27,193 bases of DNA from an uncultured Oxalobacter sp. (GTDB lineage: Bacteria; Pseudomonadota; Gammaproteobacteria; Burkholderiales; Burkholderiaceae_D): positions 1-27,193 of the forward strand of contig CAJKQK010000021.1 of the NCBI GenBank assembly GCA_905202055.1, written 5' to 3'. A model generated the notes under the pieces. The model made no database searches. It saw only the letters and a list, made by a program, of their open reading frames with translations, and had not been told where the DNA came from. The position numbers and the translations under genes are program-made. Shown here piece after piece: positions 7,854 to 15,383 of this stretch. Position 1 is the first letter of the stretch, and every line of letters starts with the position of its first letter.

Positions 7854-8507
7854 TTGAAAAATTATCCTCATCCCATTATTGCTCGCGAAGGCTGGCTTTT
7901 TATCGTTGTGTCTTTCGTCGTTACGGGAATAGTGACTTACAAATGGGGCGCATGGTCCATTCCGTTATGGATCATCAGCCTGTTTGTATTGCAGTTTTTC
8001 CGTGATCCGGGCAGGACAGTTCCGGACAATGAAAACGCCGTGCTTTCGCCTGCCGACGGGCGTATTGTCGTTGTGGAAAAGACCCGGGACATCTATGGGG
8101 AAAGGGACGCCCTGAAAATCAGTGTTTTCATGAATGTTTTCAATGTCCATTCCAACCGGTCGCCTGTCGACGGCAAGATTGAAAAAGTGCAATATTTTCC
8201 GGGTAAATTCGTCAATGCCGATCTCGACAAGGCATCTGTGGAAAATGAACGGAACGCATTGGTCATGACGGCGTCGAATGGTCAGATGGTGAGCTGTGTG
8301 CAGGTAGCCGGTCTTATTGCCCGCCGTATTTTGTGTTATGTCGGCAAGGGCGATGAATTGACGAAAGGGCAGCGTTTCGGATTTATCCGCTTCGGTTCAC
8401 GTGTCGATGTCTATCTGCCGCTTTCAGCGATTCCGAAAGTAACGGTGGGTGAGAAAGTTTATGCCACCGAAACCATACTGGCAGAGCTGGTCGATGAACA
8501 AAATTGA
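7854..8507 (+). CDS. psd: phosphatidylserine decarboxylase proenzyme (short Psd-A type)
   Basis: Psd converts phosphatidylserine to phosphatidylethanolamine at the inner membrane. The 217-residue proenzyme is of the short type. Two hydrophobic segments (about 13-50) are followed by LSPADGR (64-70) with catalytic Asp68, NVHSNR with His99, and the self-cleavage site RFGSRVD, where Gly181-Ser182 gives the pyruvoyl cofactor. The start is TTG at 7854, supported by GGAG five bases upstream; the nearest upstream ATG (7837) runs into a stop after four codons. pssA, which makes its substrate, follows 52 bases downstream, and leuA after that; this psd-pssA-leuA order is typical of Betaproteobacteria. 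Confidence 0.95.
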   Translation: MKNYPHPIIAREGWLFIVVSFVVTGIVTYKWGAWSIPLWIISLFVLQFFRDPGRTVPDNENAVLSPADGRIVVVEKTRDIYGERDALKISVFMNVFNVHSNRSPVDGKIEKVQYFPGKFVNADLDKASVENERNALVMTASNGQMVSCVQVAGLIARRILCYVGKGDELTKGQRFGFIRFGSRVDVYLPLSAIPKVTVGEKVYATETILAELVDEQN

Positions 8508-8559
8508 GTTTGCCCGGATATTAAAATAAAAACACTTTCCAAATTTTCGGAGTATTGGC

Positions 8560-9354
8560 ATGGATGAGCCGCAAAACGAAGTTACTGAATCGAGTCCGGC
8601 AAAAGCCAGGTTTCGCCGCAGAGGTATTTACCTCTTGCCCAATGCTATCACGATCTCTTCCCTGTTTTGCGGTTTTTACGCCATCGTCATGTCCCTGAAT
8701 CTGGAATTCAGGCAGGCGACCGTTGCCATCTTCATTTCCATGATTTTAGACAGTATGGACGGACGGGTGGCGCGGCTGACCAGAACGCAGAGTGAATTCG
8801 GCGCACAGCTCGACAGCCTTGCGGATATGGTCGCGTTCGGCGCAGCGCCTGCGCTGGTCGTATATGAGTGGTCTTTGAAAGGCATGGGGCGCATCGGCTG
8901 GGTTTCCGCTTTCGTCTTCTGCGCCTGTGCCGCCCTGAGGCTGGCCCGTTTCAATACCAATATAAAAGTCGTCGACAAACGTTTTTTCCAGGGATTGCCC
9001 AGCCCGGCAGCGGCAGCGCTGGTTGCCGGATTCATCTGGCTGATGGATGACATCGGGTTTGCCGGCAGCGATTTTTACTGGACCTCGTGGATTCTGACCC
9101 TGTATGCCGGTTTGACAATGGTGTCGAATGTCCCGTTCTACAGTTTCAAGGTAATGGATATCCGCAAATCCGTACCGTTCATTGCCGTCATTCTGGTTGT
9201 CCTGATTTTCGTCACCATTTCTTTCGATCCGCCCAAAGTACTTTTCGGTTTGTTTGTCATTTACGGTGTTTCCGGTTATGTCGTCTATCTCTGGCACAAG
9301 CTGAAGGGAAAACCGGTCAGCATTGTCCAGACGGAAGAAGACCACCACGAATGA
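8560..9354 (+). CDS. pssA: CDP-diacylglycerol--serine O-phosphatidyltransferase
   Basis: PssA joins serine to CDP-diacylglycerol, giving phosphatidylserine for Psd. The 264-residue membrane protein carries the complete CDP-alcohol phosphotransferase signature D67-G68-x2-A71-R72-x8-G81-x3-D85-x3-D89. About seven or eight hydrophobic segments fill the rest. This is the integral-membrane form, unlike the peripheral phospholipase-D-like PssA of E. coli. The start ATG 8560 follows CGGAG at about 7 bases. It lies 52 bases after psd on the same strand and is probably in the same operon. The C-terminus is polar and acidic (QTEEDHHE). Confidence 0.95.
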   Translation: MDEPQNEVTESSPAKARFRRRGIYLLPNAITISSLFCGFYAIVMSLNLEFRQATVAIFISMILDSMDGRVARLTRTQSEFGAQLDSLADMVAFGAAPALVVYEWSLKGMGRIGWVSAFVFCACAALRLARFNTNIKVVDKRFFQGLPSPAAAALVAGFIWLMDDIGFAGSDFYWTSWILTLYAGLTMVSNVPFYSFKVMDIRKSVPFIAVILVVLIFVTISFDPPKVLFGLFVIYGVSGYVVYLWHKLKGKPVSIVQTEEDHHE

Positions 9355-9664
9355 GATGGGAAAAAGACGTGAATTTGTAAAATGGATACAATATGGCATT
9401 ATATGAATCCGCTTTTTGAAAATGTTTGCAAGAATTGAAAAAGGAGCTTATAGTTTTTTCCCATGAATACCGAAATTTTCAATTCCACATATACCTTCAG
9501 CGACAGGTTCCTTGGCTTGTCGCTATTACCCGTTCTAGCGCGCCAGGCGTGCTGACATCTCTTATCCACAATTCCTGTATTACCCGGTCTTTTCCCACAA
9601 GGAAAGGCAGCTGGAATTTATTCCTGATTAATTAATAAGAATCGAACTATCTAAGGAGCTCATC
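9355..9664 (+). other. 310-base leuA leader region with hairpins
   Basis: This gap between pssA and leuA holds a possible promoter (TTGTAA at 9375-9380 with TATATG near 9400), a 30-codon leucine-rich open frame (9463-9555), an 8-bp hairpin inside it (9500-9507 with 9516-9523) and a 6-bp hairpin at its end (9537-9542 with 9548-9553). A further 7-bp stem-loop (9589-9607) follows. GGAAT at 9613 can pair with ATTCC at 9571 or at 9620. No hairpin is followed by a clear T run. Confidence 0.5.
9463..9555 (+). CDS. possible leuA leader peptide (30 codons, leucine cluster)
   Basis: Frame from ATG 9463 to TGA 9553-9555 encodes a 30-residue peptide with LGLSLLPVL near its end. Five leucine codons fall within nine codons (9511-9537), and three of them are CTA, TTA and CTA, which are seldom used by the neighbouring genes. 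A leucine-rich peptide of this size 110 bases before leuA fits a transcription-attenuation leader. Against it: the best purine run, AAGGAG at 9441-9446, ends 16 bases before the ATG, which is too far, and no classical terminator hairpin with a T run follows. Treat it as a hypothesis. Confidence 0.3.
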   Translation: MNTEIFNSTYTFSDRFLGLSLLPVLARQAC

Positions 9665-11182
9665 ATGGTTGCCACAACTGCAGATTCAGCAGAAAAAATC
9701 ATCATATTTGATACGACGTTGCGCGATGGGGAACAAGTCCCCGGCAGCCAGCTGAATACACTTGAAAAAATCGAAGTGGCAAAAGCTCTGGAAGAACTGG
9801 GTGTGGACGTCATCGAGGCCGGTTTTCCGATTTCCAGCCCGGGCGATTTCAAATCCGTCGTCGAAATTTCCAAAGTCGTCAGCAATCCCGTCATCTCCGC
9901 TCTGACAAGAGCGAAAGAAAAAGACATCGACGTGGCTGCCGAAGCCCTGAAATATGCCAAAAAAGGCCGTATCCATACCGGTATCGGTACGTCCCCTTAC
10001 CATATTTATTCCAAATTCAATTCAACGCCTGAACAGATTCTCGAACGTGCCGTGCAGATGGTGAAATATGCACGCAAATATGTCGATGATGTCGAGTTCT
10101 TTGCAGAAGACGCAGGCCGTAGCGATAACGCTTTCCTGGCCAAAGTCGTCGAAGCGGTCATCGCTGCCGGTGCCACCGTCATCAACCTGCCGGATACGAC
10201 CGGTTACTGCACGCCTTACGAATACGGTGAAAAGATCAGGTACCTGAAAGAAAACGTCGCCAATGTCGACCGCGCCGTCCTGTCCGCACACTGCCATAAC
10301 GATCTGGGCATGGCGACCGCCAATGCACTGGCCGGCATCATGAACGGTATCCGTCAGGTCGAATGCACGATCAACGGTATCGGCGAACGCGCAGGCAATA
10401 CTTCGCTGGAAGAAATCGTCATGATCCTGAAATGCCGCAAGGACATCCCGGCCTATACGGACATCGATACCACCAAGATTTTGAAGACTTCCCGTCTGGT
10501 ATCCAACCTGATGCGCATGCCTGTCCAGGCAAACAAGGCAATTGTCGGACGCAACGCATTTGCGCACTCTTCCGGTATCCATCAGGATGGCGTTTTGAAG
10601 AACCGGGAAAACTATGAAATCATCGATCCGGCCGATATCGGCGTCAGCGATTCGTCTATCGTATTGACCGCCCGCAGCGGACGTGCGGCGCTGGACCATC
10701 ACTTGCGCCGTCTCGGATATAATTTGTCCCATGCCGAACTGGATGTCGCTTACAGCAAATTCCTCGTTGTGGCCGACGCCCAGAAATCCGTTTCCGATGA
10801 CGATCTGCGCAATCTGGCCGGTACCGAAATGGTCGAAGACGCCAGAAGAATCAAGCTCGATTACCTGCAGGTCGTTTGCGGCAAGGACGCCATCCCGATG
10901 GCAACTGTCCGCCTGTTGATCGACGGTGAACCTTGTGTTGCAACCGCTTCCGGTAACGGTCCTATCGATGCGTCGATCAATGCCGTTCGCCAGCTGATCA
11001 CCCAGAAAGTGACACTGGAGGAATTCCTGATCCAGGCCTTTACCCGGGGTACAGACGATGTAGGCAAGGTCCATATCCAGGTAGCGAACAAGGGCAAGGT
11101 GTTCTATGGTTTCTCGGCCAATACCGATATCATTACGGCTTCAGTAAACGCATACATCGATGCCGTTTCCAAAGTCATCTGA
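9665..11182 (+). CDS. leuA: 2-isopropylmalate synthase
   Basis: LeuA condenses acetyl-CoA with 2-oxoisovalerate, the first committed step of leucine synthesis. The 505 residues are the usual length of the long bacterial form. Seen: FDTTLRDGEQVPG at 15-27 with catalytic Arg20 and metal-binding Asp21, LSAHCHNDLGMATAN with the metal-binding H-x-H near residue 207, and INGIGERAGNTSLEE soon after. The C-terminal LeuA dimer domain (about 380-505) senses leucine in this family. ATG 9665 follows a strong TAAGGAG. A long upstream region, possibly a leader, separates it from pssA, and a strong terminator follows the stop, so it is likely a separate transcription unit or the last gene of the psd-pssA run. 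Confidence 0.97.
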   Translation: MVATTADSAEKIIIFDTTLRDGEQVPGSQLNTLEKIEVAKALEELGVDVIEAGFPISSPGDFKSVVEISKVVSNPVISALTRAKEKDIDVAAEALKYAKKGRIHTGIGTSPYHIYSKFNSTPEQILERAVQMVKYARKYVDDVEFFAEDAGRSDNAFLAKVVEAVIAAGATVINLPDTTGYCTPYEYGEKIRYLKENVANVDRAVLSAHCHNDLGMATANALAGIMNGIRQVECTINGIGERAGNTSLEEIVMILKCRKDIPAYTDIDTTKILKTSRLVSNLMRMPVQANKAIVGRNAFAHSSGIHQDGVLKNRENYEIIDPADIGVSDSSIVLTARSGRAALDHHLRRLGYNLSHAELDVAYSKFLVVADAQKSVSDDDLRNLAGTEMVEDARRIKLDYLQVVCGKDAIPMATVRLLIDGEPCVATASGNGPIDASINAVRQLITQKVTLEEFLIQAFTRGTDDVGKVHIQVANKGKVFYGFSANTDIITASVNAYIDAVSKVI

Positions 11183-11196
11183 CCGGGCCTGAAATC

Positions 11197-11227
11197 AAAA
11201 AAGGATGCGGAATACGCATCCTTTTTT
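11197..11227. terminator. bidirectional rho-independent terminator after leuA
   Basis: A 13-bp stem (11197-11209 with 11215-11227, loop GAATA) begins with six A and ends with six T, so it works in either direction. It ends leuA on + and the lipoprotein pair on -. Confidence 0.92.
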
Positions 11228-11244
11228 ATTGGGCACGGCATTTT

Positions 11245-11811
11245 TCAGAATCCGATGCCGACGCCGATCCCGCCTCCTATACGGCCACCGCTACCGATGC
11301 CGATGCCGACACCCGGTCCCCAGAAACCATCCCGGAGATAAAGCGGATCCTGTCCGTTTTCCATGCCCCGGACGATGCCGCTGCCGTCGAAGTAGACGTG
11401 CATCATCGAATTCCACATGCCCTCTTCCTTGTAACGGTAAGACCAGACTTCCTGTTTTTTCAGGGGAAGGTATTCCGTTTCCGTCGGATGGCCGATCGTC
11501 CGCAAAACGTCGTTCTTGTTGAACTGGTTGACCCTGATTTTGGCGAACTGTTCACGGGTTCGTACATTGCCGTAAGAAATCAGCCTGCCATCCGGCCCGA
11601 CCCGTCCCATATAGGCGTATTGCGACCATTCACCGGCGGGCCATTCAAGAATCGTCGTATTGCCGTCCGGATACTGGATAGCCGGCTGGCCTTTCATGGC
11701 GATGACTTCCTGTATCGGCATTCCGGGAGTCGGTTGCGGGCCGAAAACGCTGGCGCAACCAGCCAGCGTCAGGGAAGCAGCCAGTACAAGTGCTGAAAGC
11801 GAGTGCTTCAT
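11245..11811 (-). CDS. putative lipoprotein with glycine-rich tail (paralogue of the next gene)
   Basis: A 188-residue predicted lipoprotein of unknown function. Residues 1-18 form a signal peptide ending in the lipobox LAGC with Cys19, so it should be anchored in the envelope. The body (about 30-150) contains PGMPIQEVIAMKGQP, GNTTILEW, GPDGRLISY, NQFNKNDVLRTIGHPTETE and SYRYKEEGMWNSMMHVYFDGSGIVRGMENGQDP. The paired G-P-T/G-Q-P segments loosely recall the BamE/SmpA fold, which I mention only as a possibility. The last 30 residues are an aromatic-capped run of G, I and V that its paralogue lacks. GAGGAG lies at good distance before the ATG. It lies 54 bases downstream of that paralogue and is probably cotranscribed. 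Confidence 0.85.
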   Translation of the reverse strand: MKHSLSALVLAASLTLAGCASVFGPQPTPGMPIQEVIAMKGQPAIQYPDGNTTILEWPAGEWSQYAYMGRVGPDGRLISYGNVRTREQFAKIRVNQFNKNDVLRTIGHPTETEYLPLKKQEVWSYRYKEEGMWNSMMHVYFDGSGIVRGMENGQDPLYLRDGFWGPGVGIGIGSGGRIGGGIGVGIGF

Positions 11812-11865
11812 GGTAATCTCCTCACGTTTTATTACCCTTGTGCCCTTGTCATTGCCCGTTGTTTA

Positions 11866-12345
11866 TCAGTCGAGCAGATACATCGGGTCCTGTCCGTTTT
11901 CCATTTTCCGGACAACTCCGTTGCCGTCGAAGAAAACATGCATCATGGAATGCCATATGCCTTCTTCCAGATAACGGTAAGACCAGATTTCATAGCCTGA
12001 CAAGGGCGACATTTCAGTTTCCGTCGGATGACCGACCGTTTTCAATACATCGTTTTGGGTGAATTCATTGATTCTGATCGTGCCGAAGTTCTCACGTGTC
12101 AAAACCTGTTTGTAAGAAATCAGTTTTCCATCGGGCCCGATGCGTGCCATCCATGCATGATCCCCATAAGCCGGAACAGACCATTCAAGCAGCGTTGTAT
12201 TTCCATCCTGATATTGCGCATCCGGCTGGCCCTTCAATGCAATCACTTCTGCAACCGTCGAACCCGGGGCCGGATTGGTGAATACAGAAGCGCAAGCTGA
12301 CAGCGCCAGTAAAACGGGCAGGATCAATAACGAAAGACGTTTCAT
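11866..12345 (-). CDS. putative lipoprotein, paralogue of the downstream gene
   Basis: A 159-residue predicted lipoprotein. The start ATG 12345 is chosen because AAGGA precedes it and the signal peptide begins there (MKRLSLLILPVLLALSAC, lipobox LSAC with Cys18); a longer frame from 12399 adds 18 residues before the signal peptide and is unlikely. The mature part aligns with the neighbouring lipoprotein segment by segment: STVAEVIALKGQPDAQY, GNTTLLEW, GPDGKLISY, NEFTQNDVLKTVGHPTETE and MENGQDPMYL. It stops at LLD where the other gene continues into a glycine-rich tail. The two are a tandem duplication with matching DNA blocks. Function is unknown; location should be the envelope. Confidence 0.85.
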   Translation of the reverse strand: MKRLSLLILPVLLALSACASVFTNPAPGSTVAEVIALKGQPDAQYQDGNTTLLEWSVPAYGDHAWMARIGPDGKLISYKQVLTRENFGTIRINEFTQNDVLKTVGHPTETEMSPLSGYEIWSYRYLEEGIWHSMMHVFFDGNGVVRKMENGQDPMYLLD

Positions 12346-12384
12346 GATGTTTTCCTTGTAATGAAGAATCCGCTGATATCCATA

Positions 12385-12413
12385 TTGTACAGAAAACACT
12401 TTTCCGTTATACT
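12385..12413 (+). promoter_or_regulatory. strong sigma70 promoter for rpsO
   Basis: TTGTAC (12385-12390) and TATACT (12408-12413) are separated by exactly 17 bases; they match the consensus at four and five of six positions. The predicted transcript starts near 12420 and has an 84-base leader before rpsO. Confidence 0.75.
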
Positions 12414-12418
12414 GCGCT

Positions 12419-12436
12419 ACCGGTTATATGACCGGT
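12419..12436 (+). promoter_or_regulatory. rpsO leader hairpin (ACCGGT repeated)
   Basis: Two copies of the self-complementary ACCGGT (12419-12424 and 12431-12436) form a 6-bp stem with loop TATATG at the very start of the predicted rpsO mRNA, followed by an A/T-rich stretch. It may protect the 5' end or be part of an S15 autoregulatory site. S15 does bind its own leader in several bacteria, by different structures. Confidence 0.4.
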
Positions 12437-12503
12437 ATTTATTTTATTTGTTCACGGCACCTGGGGTTAATTCTCCATATGTCGCATGTTAAGGATTAAT
12501 ATT

Positions 12504-12773
12504 ATGGCATTGCTTAAAGAAGACAAGGCTGCGATTGTATCTGCGAATGCACGCGGTCAGAACGACACAGGATCTCCGGAAGTTCAGGTTGCACTGTTGA
12601 CAGCACGTATCAACGACCTGAACGATCATTTCAAGGTTCACAGCAAGGATCATCATTCCCGTCGTGGTTTGATCAAGATGGTTAACCGTCGCAAGGATCT
12701 GCTGGCTTATCTGCGTAAATCGGATATCAACCGCTATCGTGACCTGATCGCAAAACTCGGATTGAGAAAATAA
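12504..12773 (+). CDS. rpsO: 30S ribosomal protein S15
   Basis: S15 binds 16S rRNA early in assembly of the small subunit and forms a bridge to the large subunit. The 89 residues match S15 throughout: TGSPEVQVALLTARINDLNDHF, then HSKDHHSRRGLIKMVNRRKDLLAYLRKSD and the C-terminal YRDLIAKLGLRK. ATG 12504 is chosen, with AAGGATT at about 8 bases and the expected MALLKEDKAAI start; a frame from 12486 would add six residues and is not needed. It is followed by pnp as in most Proteobacteria. Codon use is biased as expected for a highly expressed gene. Confidence 0.98.
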   Translation: MALLKEDKAAIVSANARGQNDTGSPEVQVALLTARINDLNDHFKVHSKDHHSRRGLIKMVNRRKDLLAYLRKSDINRYRDLIAKLGLRK

Positions 12774-12800
12774 TCGCATTACGGGTCCTGAAATCTTTAT

Positions 12801-12835
12801 GAAATGCCTGCGCCAGTGTCTGTCGCGGGCATTTC
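12801..12835 (+). promoter_or_regulatory. rpsO-pnp intercistronic hairpin, likely RNase III processing site
   Basis: A 12-bp stem (12801-12812 with 12824-12835, one T-G pair) with an 11-base loop lies 28 bases after rpsO. It is not followed by a T run, so it is a poor terminator. In E. coli a long stem at the same place is cut by RNase III and lets PNPase control its own mRNA; the same role is inferred here. Confidence 0.55.
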
Positions 12836-12981
12836 GTTATGGTCTTCCGCTCTGAATCTCTGGCAGGAATGCGTCAGGGATCAGGCAACAAAGAGTTGAA
12901 AGTGGTGAACAGGTATTATTTGTTTGAAATGAGGCGAACGACAGCGCCTGAAAACCTGTCGGCAAAATTGAAAGGAATTAC

Positions 12982-15123
12982 ATGTTTAATAAAGTAAGCA
13001 AGACCTTCCAGTATGGTCAACAAACCGTGACCATGGAAACAGGTGAGATTGCGCGCCAGGCCAGCGGCGCAGTGATGGTATCGGTGGACGATACCGTTGT
13101 GCTGGCAACCGTTGTTGCAAAAGACGATGTCAAACCCGGTCAGGATTTCTTCCCGCTGACAGTCGATTATATCGAAAAAAGCTATGCCGCCGGCCGTATT
13201 CCTGGCAGCTTCTTCAAACGCGAAGGCCGTCCATCCGAAAAAGAAACCCTGACATCCCGTCTGATCGACCGTCCTATTCGTCCCCTGTTCCCGGACGGTT
13301 ATTTCAATGAAGTCCAGGTCATCATTCATGTCCTGTCCGTCAACCCTGAAGTCGATCCTGATATTCCATCCATGATCGCCGCTTCCGCCGCTCTGTGCGT
13401 TTCCGGCATTCCTTTCAACGGACCGCTTGGCGCTGCCCGCGTCGGTTACATCGATGGACAGTACGTATTGAATCCTACCGCTTCCCAATTGCCATTGTCC
13501 AAAATGGATCTGGTTGTCGCTGGTACCGAACAGGCCGTTTTGATGGTCGAATCCGAAGCGCAGGAATTGCCTGAAGACATTATGCTGGGCGCGGTCGTTT
13601 TCGGCCATGAACAGATGAAAGTCGTCATCGACGCCATCGACGAACTCGTCCGCGACGGTGGCAAGCCTGAAGTTGAATGGGCTCCTCCAGCCAAAAACGA
13701 AGAACTGATCGCAGCCGTTACCCGCATTGCGGAACCTGAATTGCGCAAGGCGTACCAGATTCGCCAGAAACAGGCCCGTTCGACCGAACTGCGCCATATT
13801 TACGACAACGTCAGCAAGACGCTGGCGGAGGAAGCGCAAGCCAAAGGCGAAACCGCGCCGGATTCCGTCGAAGTCGGCAATATCATGTTCGATCTGGAAG
13901 CCAAAATCGTCCGTTCCCAGATTCTGGACGGTGAACCCCGTATTGACGGCCGCGACACCCGTACCGTCCGTCCTATCTCGATCCGTACCGGCGTATTGCC
14001 GAGAACGCATGGTTCCGCCCTGTTTACCCGTGGCGAAACACAGGCTCTGGTCGTTGCGACACTGGGCACTTCCCGCGACAACCAGAAAATCGATGCCCTG
14101 ATGGGTGAATACAGCGACGCATTCATGATGCATTACAATATGCCTCCGTTTGCAACTGGCGAAACCGGTCGTGTCGGTACCCCGAAACGTCGTGAAATCG
14201 GCCACGGCCGTCTGGCAAAACGCGCCCTGATCGCCTGCCTGCCTTCACAGGAAGAATTCAGCTATTCCATCCGTCTGGTTTCCGAAATCATGGAATCCAA
14301 CGGTTCTTCCTCGATGGCTTCGGTCTGCGGCGGCAGCCTTGCATTGATGGACGCCGGTGTCCCGGTCAAGAACCACGTTGCCGGTATCGCCATGGGCCTG
14401 ATCAAGGAAGGCAACAAATTTGCCGTCCTGACCGATATTCTGGGTGATGAAGATCATCTGGGCGATATGGACTTCAAGGTAGCCGGTACCGCAAACGGCG
14501 TGAACGCCTTGCAGATGGATATCAAGATTCAGGGCATTACCAAGGAAATCATGCAGGTAGCACTGGCTCAGGCCAGAGAAGGCCGCATGCATATCCTTGC
14601 CAGGATGCAGGAAGCCATGCCTCAGTTCAAGGCCGAACTGTCTGACTTCGCTCCACGCCTGATCACGATCCGTATCAATCCTGAAAAAATCCGTGACGTT
14701 ATCGGCAAGGGCGGTGCCGTCATCCGTGCATTGACCGAGGAAACCGGCGCACAGATCGACATTACCGACGACGGTGTCGTCACCATCGCATCGGTTGACG
14801 CCGCTGCAGGTCAGGAAGCCAAACGCCGTATCGAAGAATTGACCGCCTCCGTTGAAGTCGGCAAAATCTATGACGGTACCGTCTTGAAATTGCTCGACTT
14901 CGGCGCTATTGTTCAGATATTGCCCGGAAAGGATGGCTTGCTGCATATCAGCCAGATCGCCAGCGAGCGCGTCAACGCTGTCACCGATTATCTGGAAGAA
15001 GGACAAAACGTTCGCGTCAAGGTTCTTGAAACGGACGATCGCGGTCGCATCAAATTGTCGATGAAGGCCGCTGTCGCTGAAGAAAATCCTGCTCCAGCAC
15101 CAGCTCCTGACGCAGCGGAATAA
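12982..15123 (+). CDS. pnp: polyribonucleotide nucleotidyltransferase (PNPase)
   Basis: PNPase degrades RNA from the 3' end with phosphate and can also add tails; it is part of the RNA degradosome in many bacteria. The 713 residues show two RNase PH domains (about 1-225 and 310-550) joined by a helical domain, then a KH domain with the GKGG loop at 574-577, an S1 domain at about 623-696, and a short P/A-rich tail. The sequence FFPLTVDYIEKSYAAGRIPGSFFKREGRPSEKE in the first domain and EIMESNGSSSMASVCGGSLALMDAG in the second are hallmarks. The start follows AAAGGAATT. It lies 208 bases after rpsO with a processing-type hairpin between. Confidence 0.98.
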   Translation: MFNKVSKTFQYGQQTVTMETGEIARQASGAVMVSVDDTVVLATVVAKDDVKPGQDFFPLTVDYIEKSYAAGRIPGSFFKREGRPSEKETLTSRLIDRPIRPLFPDGYFNEVQVIIHVLSVNPEVDPDIPSMIAASAALCVSGIPFNGPLGAARVGYIDGQYVLNPTASQLPLSKMDLVVAGTEQAVLMVESEAQELPEDIMLGAVVFGHEQMKVVIDAIDELVRDGGKPEVEWAPPAKNEELIAAVTRIAEPELRKAYQIRQKQARSTELRHIYDNVSKTLAEEAQAKGETAPDSVEVGNIMFDLEAKIVRSQILDGEPRIDGRDTRTVRPISIRTGVLPRTHGSALFTRGETQALVVATLGTSRDNQKIDALMGEYSDAFMMHYNMPPFATGETGRVGTPKRREIGHGRLAKRALIACLPSQEEFSYSIRLVSEIMESNGSSSMASVCGGSLALMDAGVPVKNHVAGIAMGLIKEGNKFAVLTDILGDEDHLGDMDFKVAGTANGVNALQMDIKIQGITKEIMQVALAQAREGRMHILARMQEAMPQFKAELSDFAPRLITIRINPEKIRDVIGKGGAVIRALTEETGAQIDITDDGVVTIASVDAAAGQEAKRRIEELTASVEVGKIYDGTVLKLLDFGAIVQILPGKDGLLHISQIASERVNAVTDYLEEGQNVRVKVLETDDRGRIKLSMKAAVAEENPAPAPAPDAAE

Positions 15124-15136
15124 GCGTTTACCTCTA

Positions 15137-15152
15137 CCTGTCTCAGGACAGG
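15137..15152 (+). other. small hairpin just after pnp
   Basis: CCTGTC (15137-15142) and GACAGG (15147-15152) form a 6-bp stem with loop TCAG, 13 bases after the pnp stop. With no T run behind it, it may protect the 3' end ahead of the true terminator. Confidence 0.4.
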
Positions 15153-15170
15153 GAGTTAAATGCCGCCAAG

Positions 15171-15205
15171 AAATCCTCCTGGGCACCTGTCCGGGAGGAT
15201 TTTTG
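15171..15205 (+). terminator. rho-independent terminator after pnp
   Basis: A 9-bp stem AAATCCTCC / GGAGGATTT (15171-15179 with 15194-15202), whose loop can pair further, is followed by TTTTTG. It ends the rpsO-pnp transcript. Confidence 0.85.
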
Positions 15206-15290
15206 TCTGAAACGCCGAATCCGGATGAAAAACCGGCTTATTTGACGTTTGTATGATATTAAAAGAACCTGTATTGGAAAGCCGACCTTA

Positions 15291-15332
15291 TCATGTTGTC
15301 GACATGACGGCATGGTGTACCACATCATGTCG
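15291..15332 (+). promoter_or_regulatory. mutually exclusive hairpins upstream of the quinone oxidoreductase gene
   Basis: ACATGA at 15302-15307 can pair with TCATGT at 15291-15296 (loop TGTCG) or, as CGACATGA 15300-15307, with TCATGTCG at 15325-15332 enclosing TGGT-GT-ACCA. The two folds exclude each other. It may be a regulatory leader or a set of protein-binding sites. Confidence 0.35.
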
Positions 15333-15383
15333 CGATTCCAGAATAGTTCCCTTTTAAACCCATTTCTCAGGGGGAATTGATAT

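Noticed and set aside
10022..11074. Open frame of 350 codons antisense to leuA
   Set aside because: It overlaps a certain leuA over its catalytic core and has no start signal or domain.
12916..14205. Long open frame of 429 codons antisense to pnp
   Set aside because: It mirrors the codon bias of pnp, has no binding site, and its product is an aromatic, D/G-rich string without recognisable domains.
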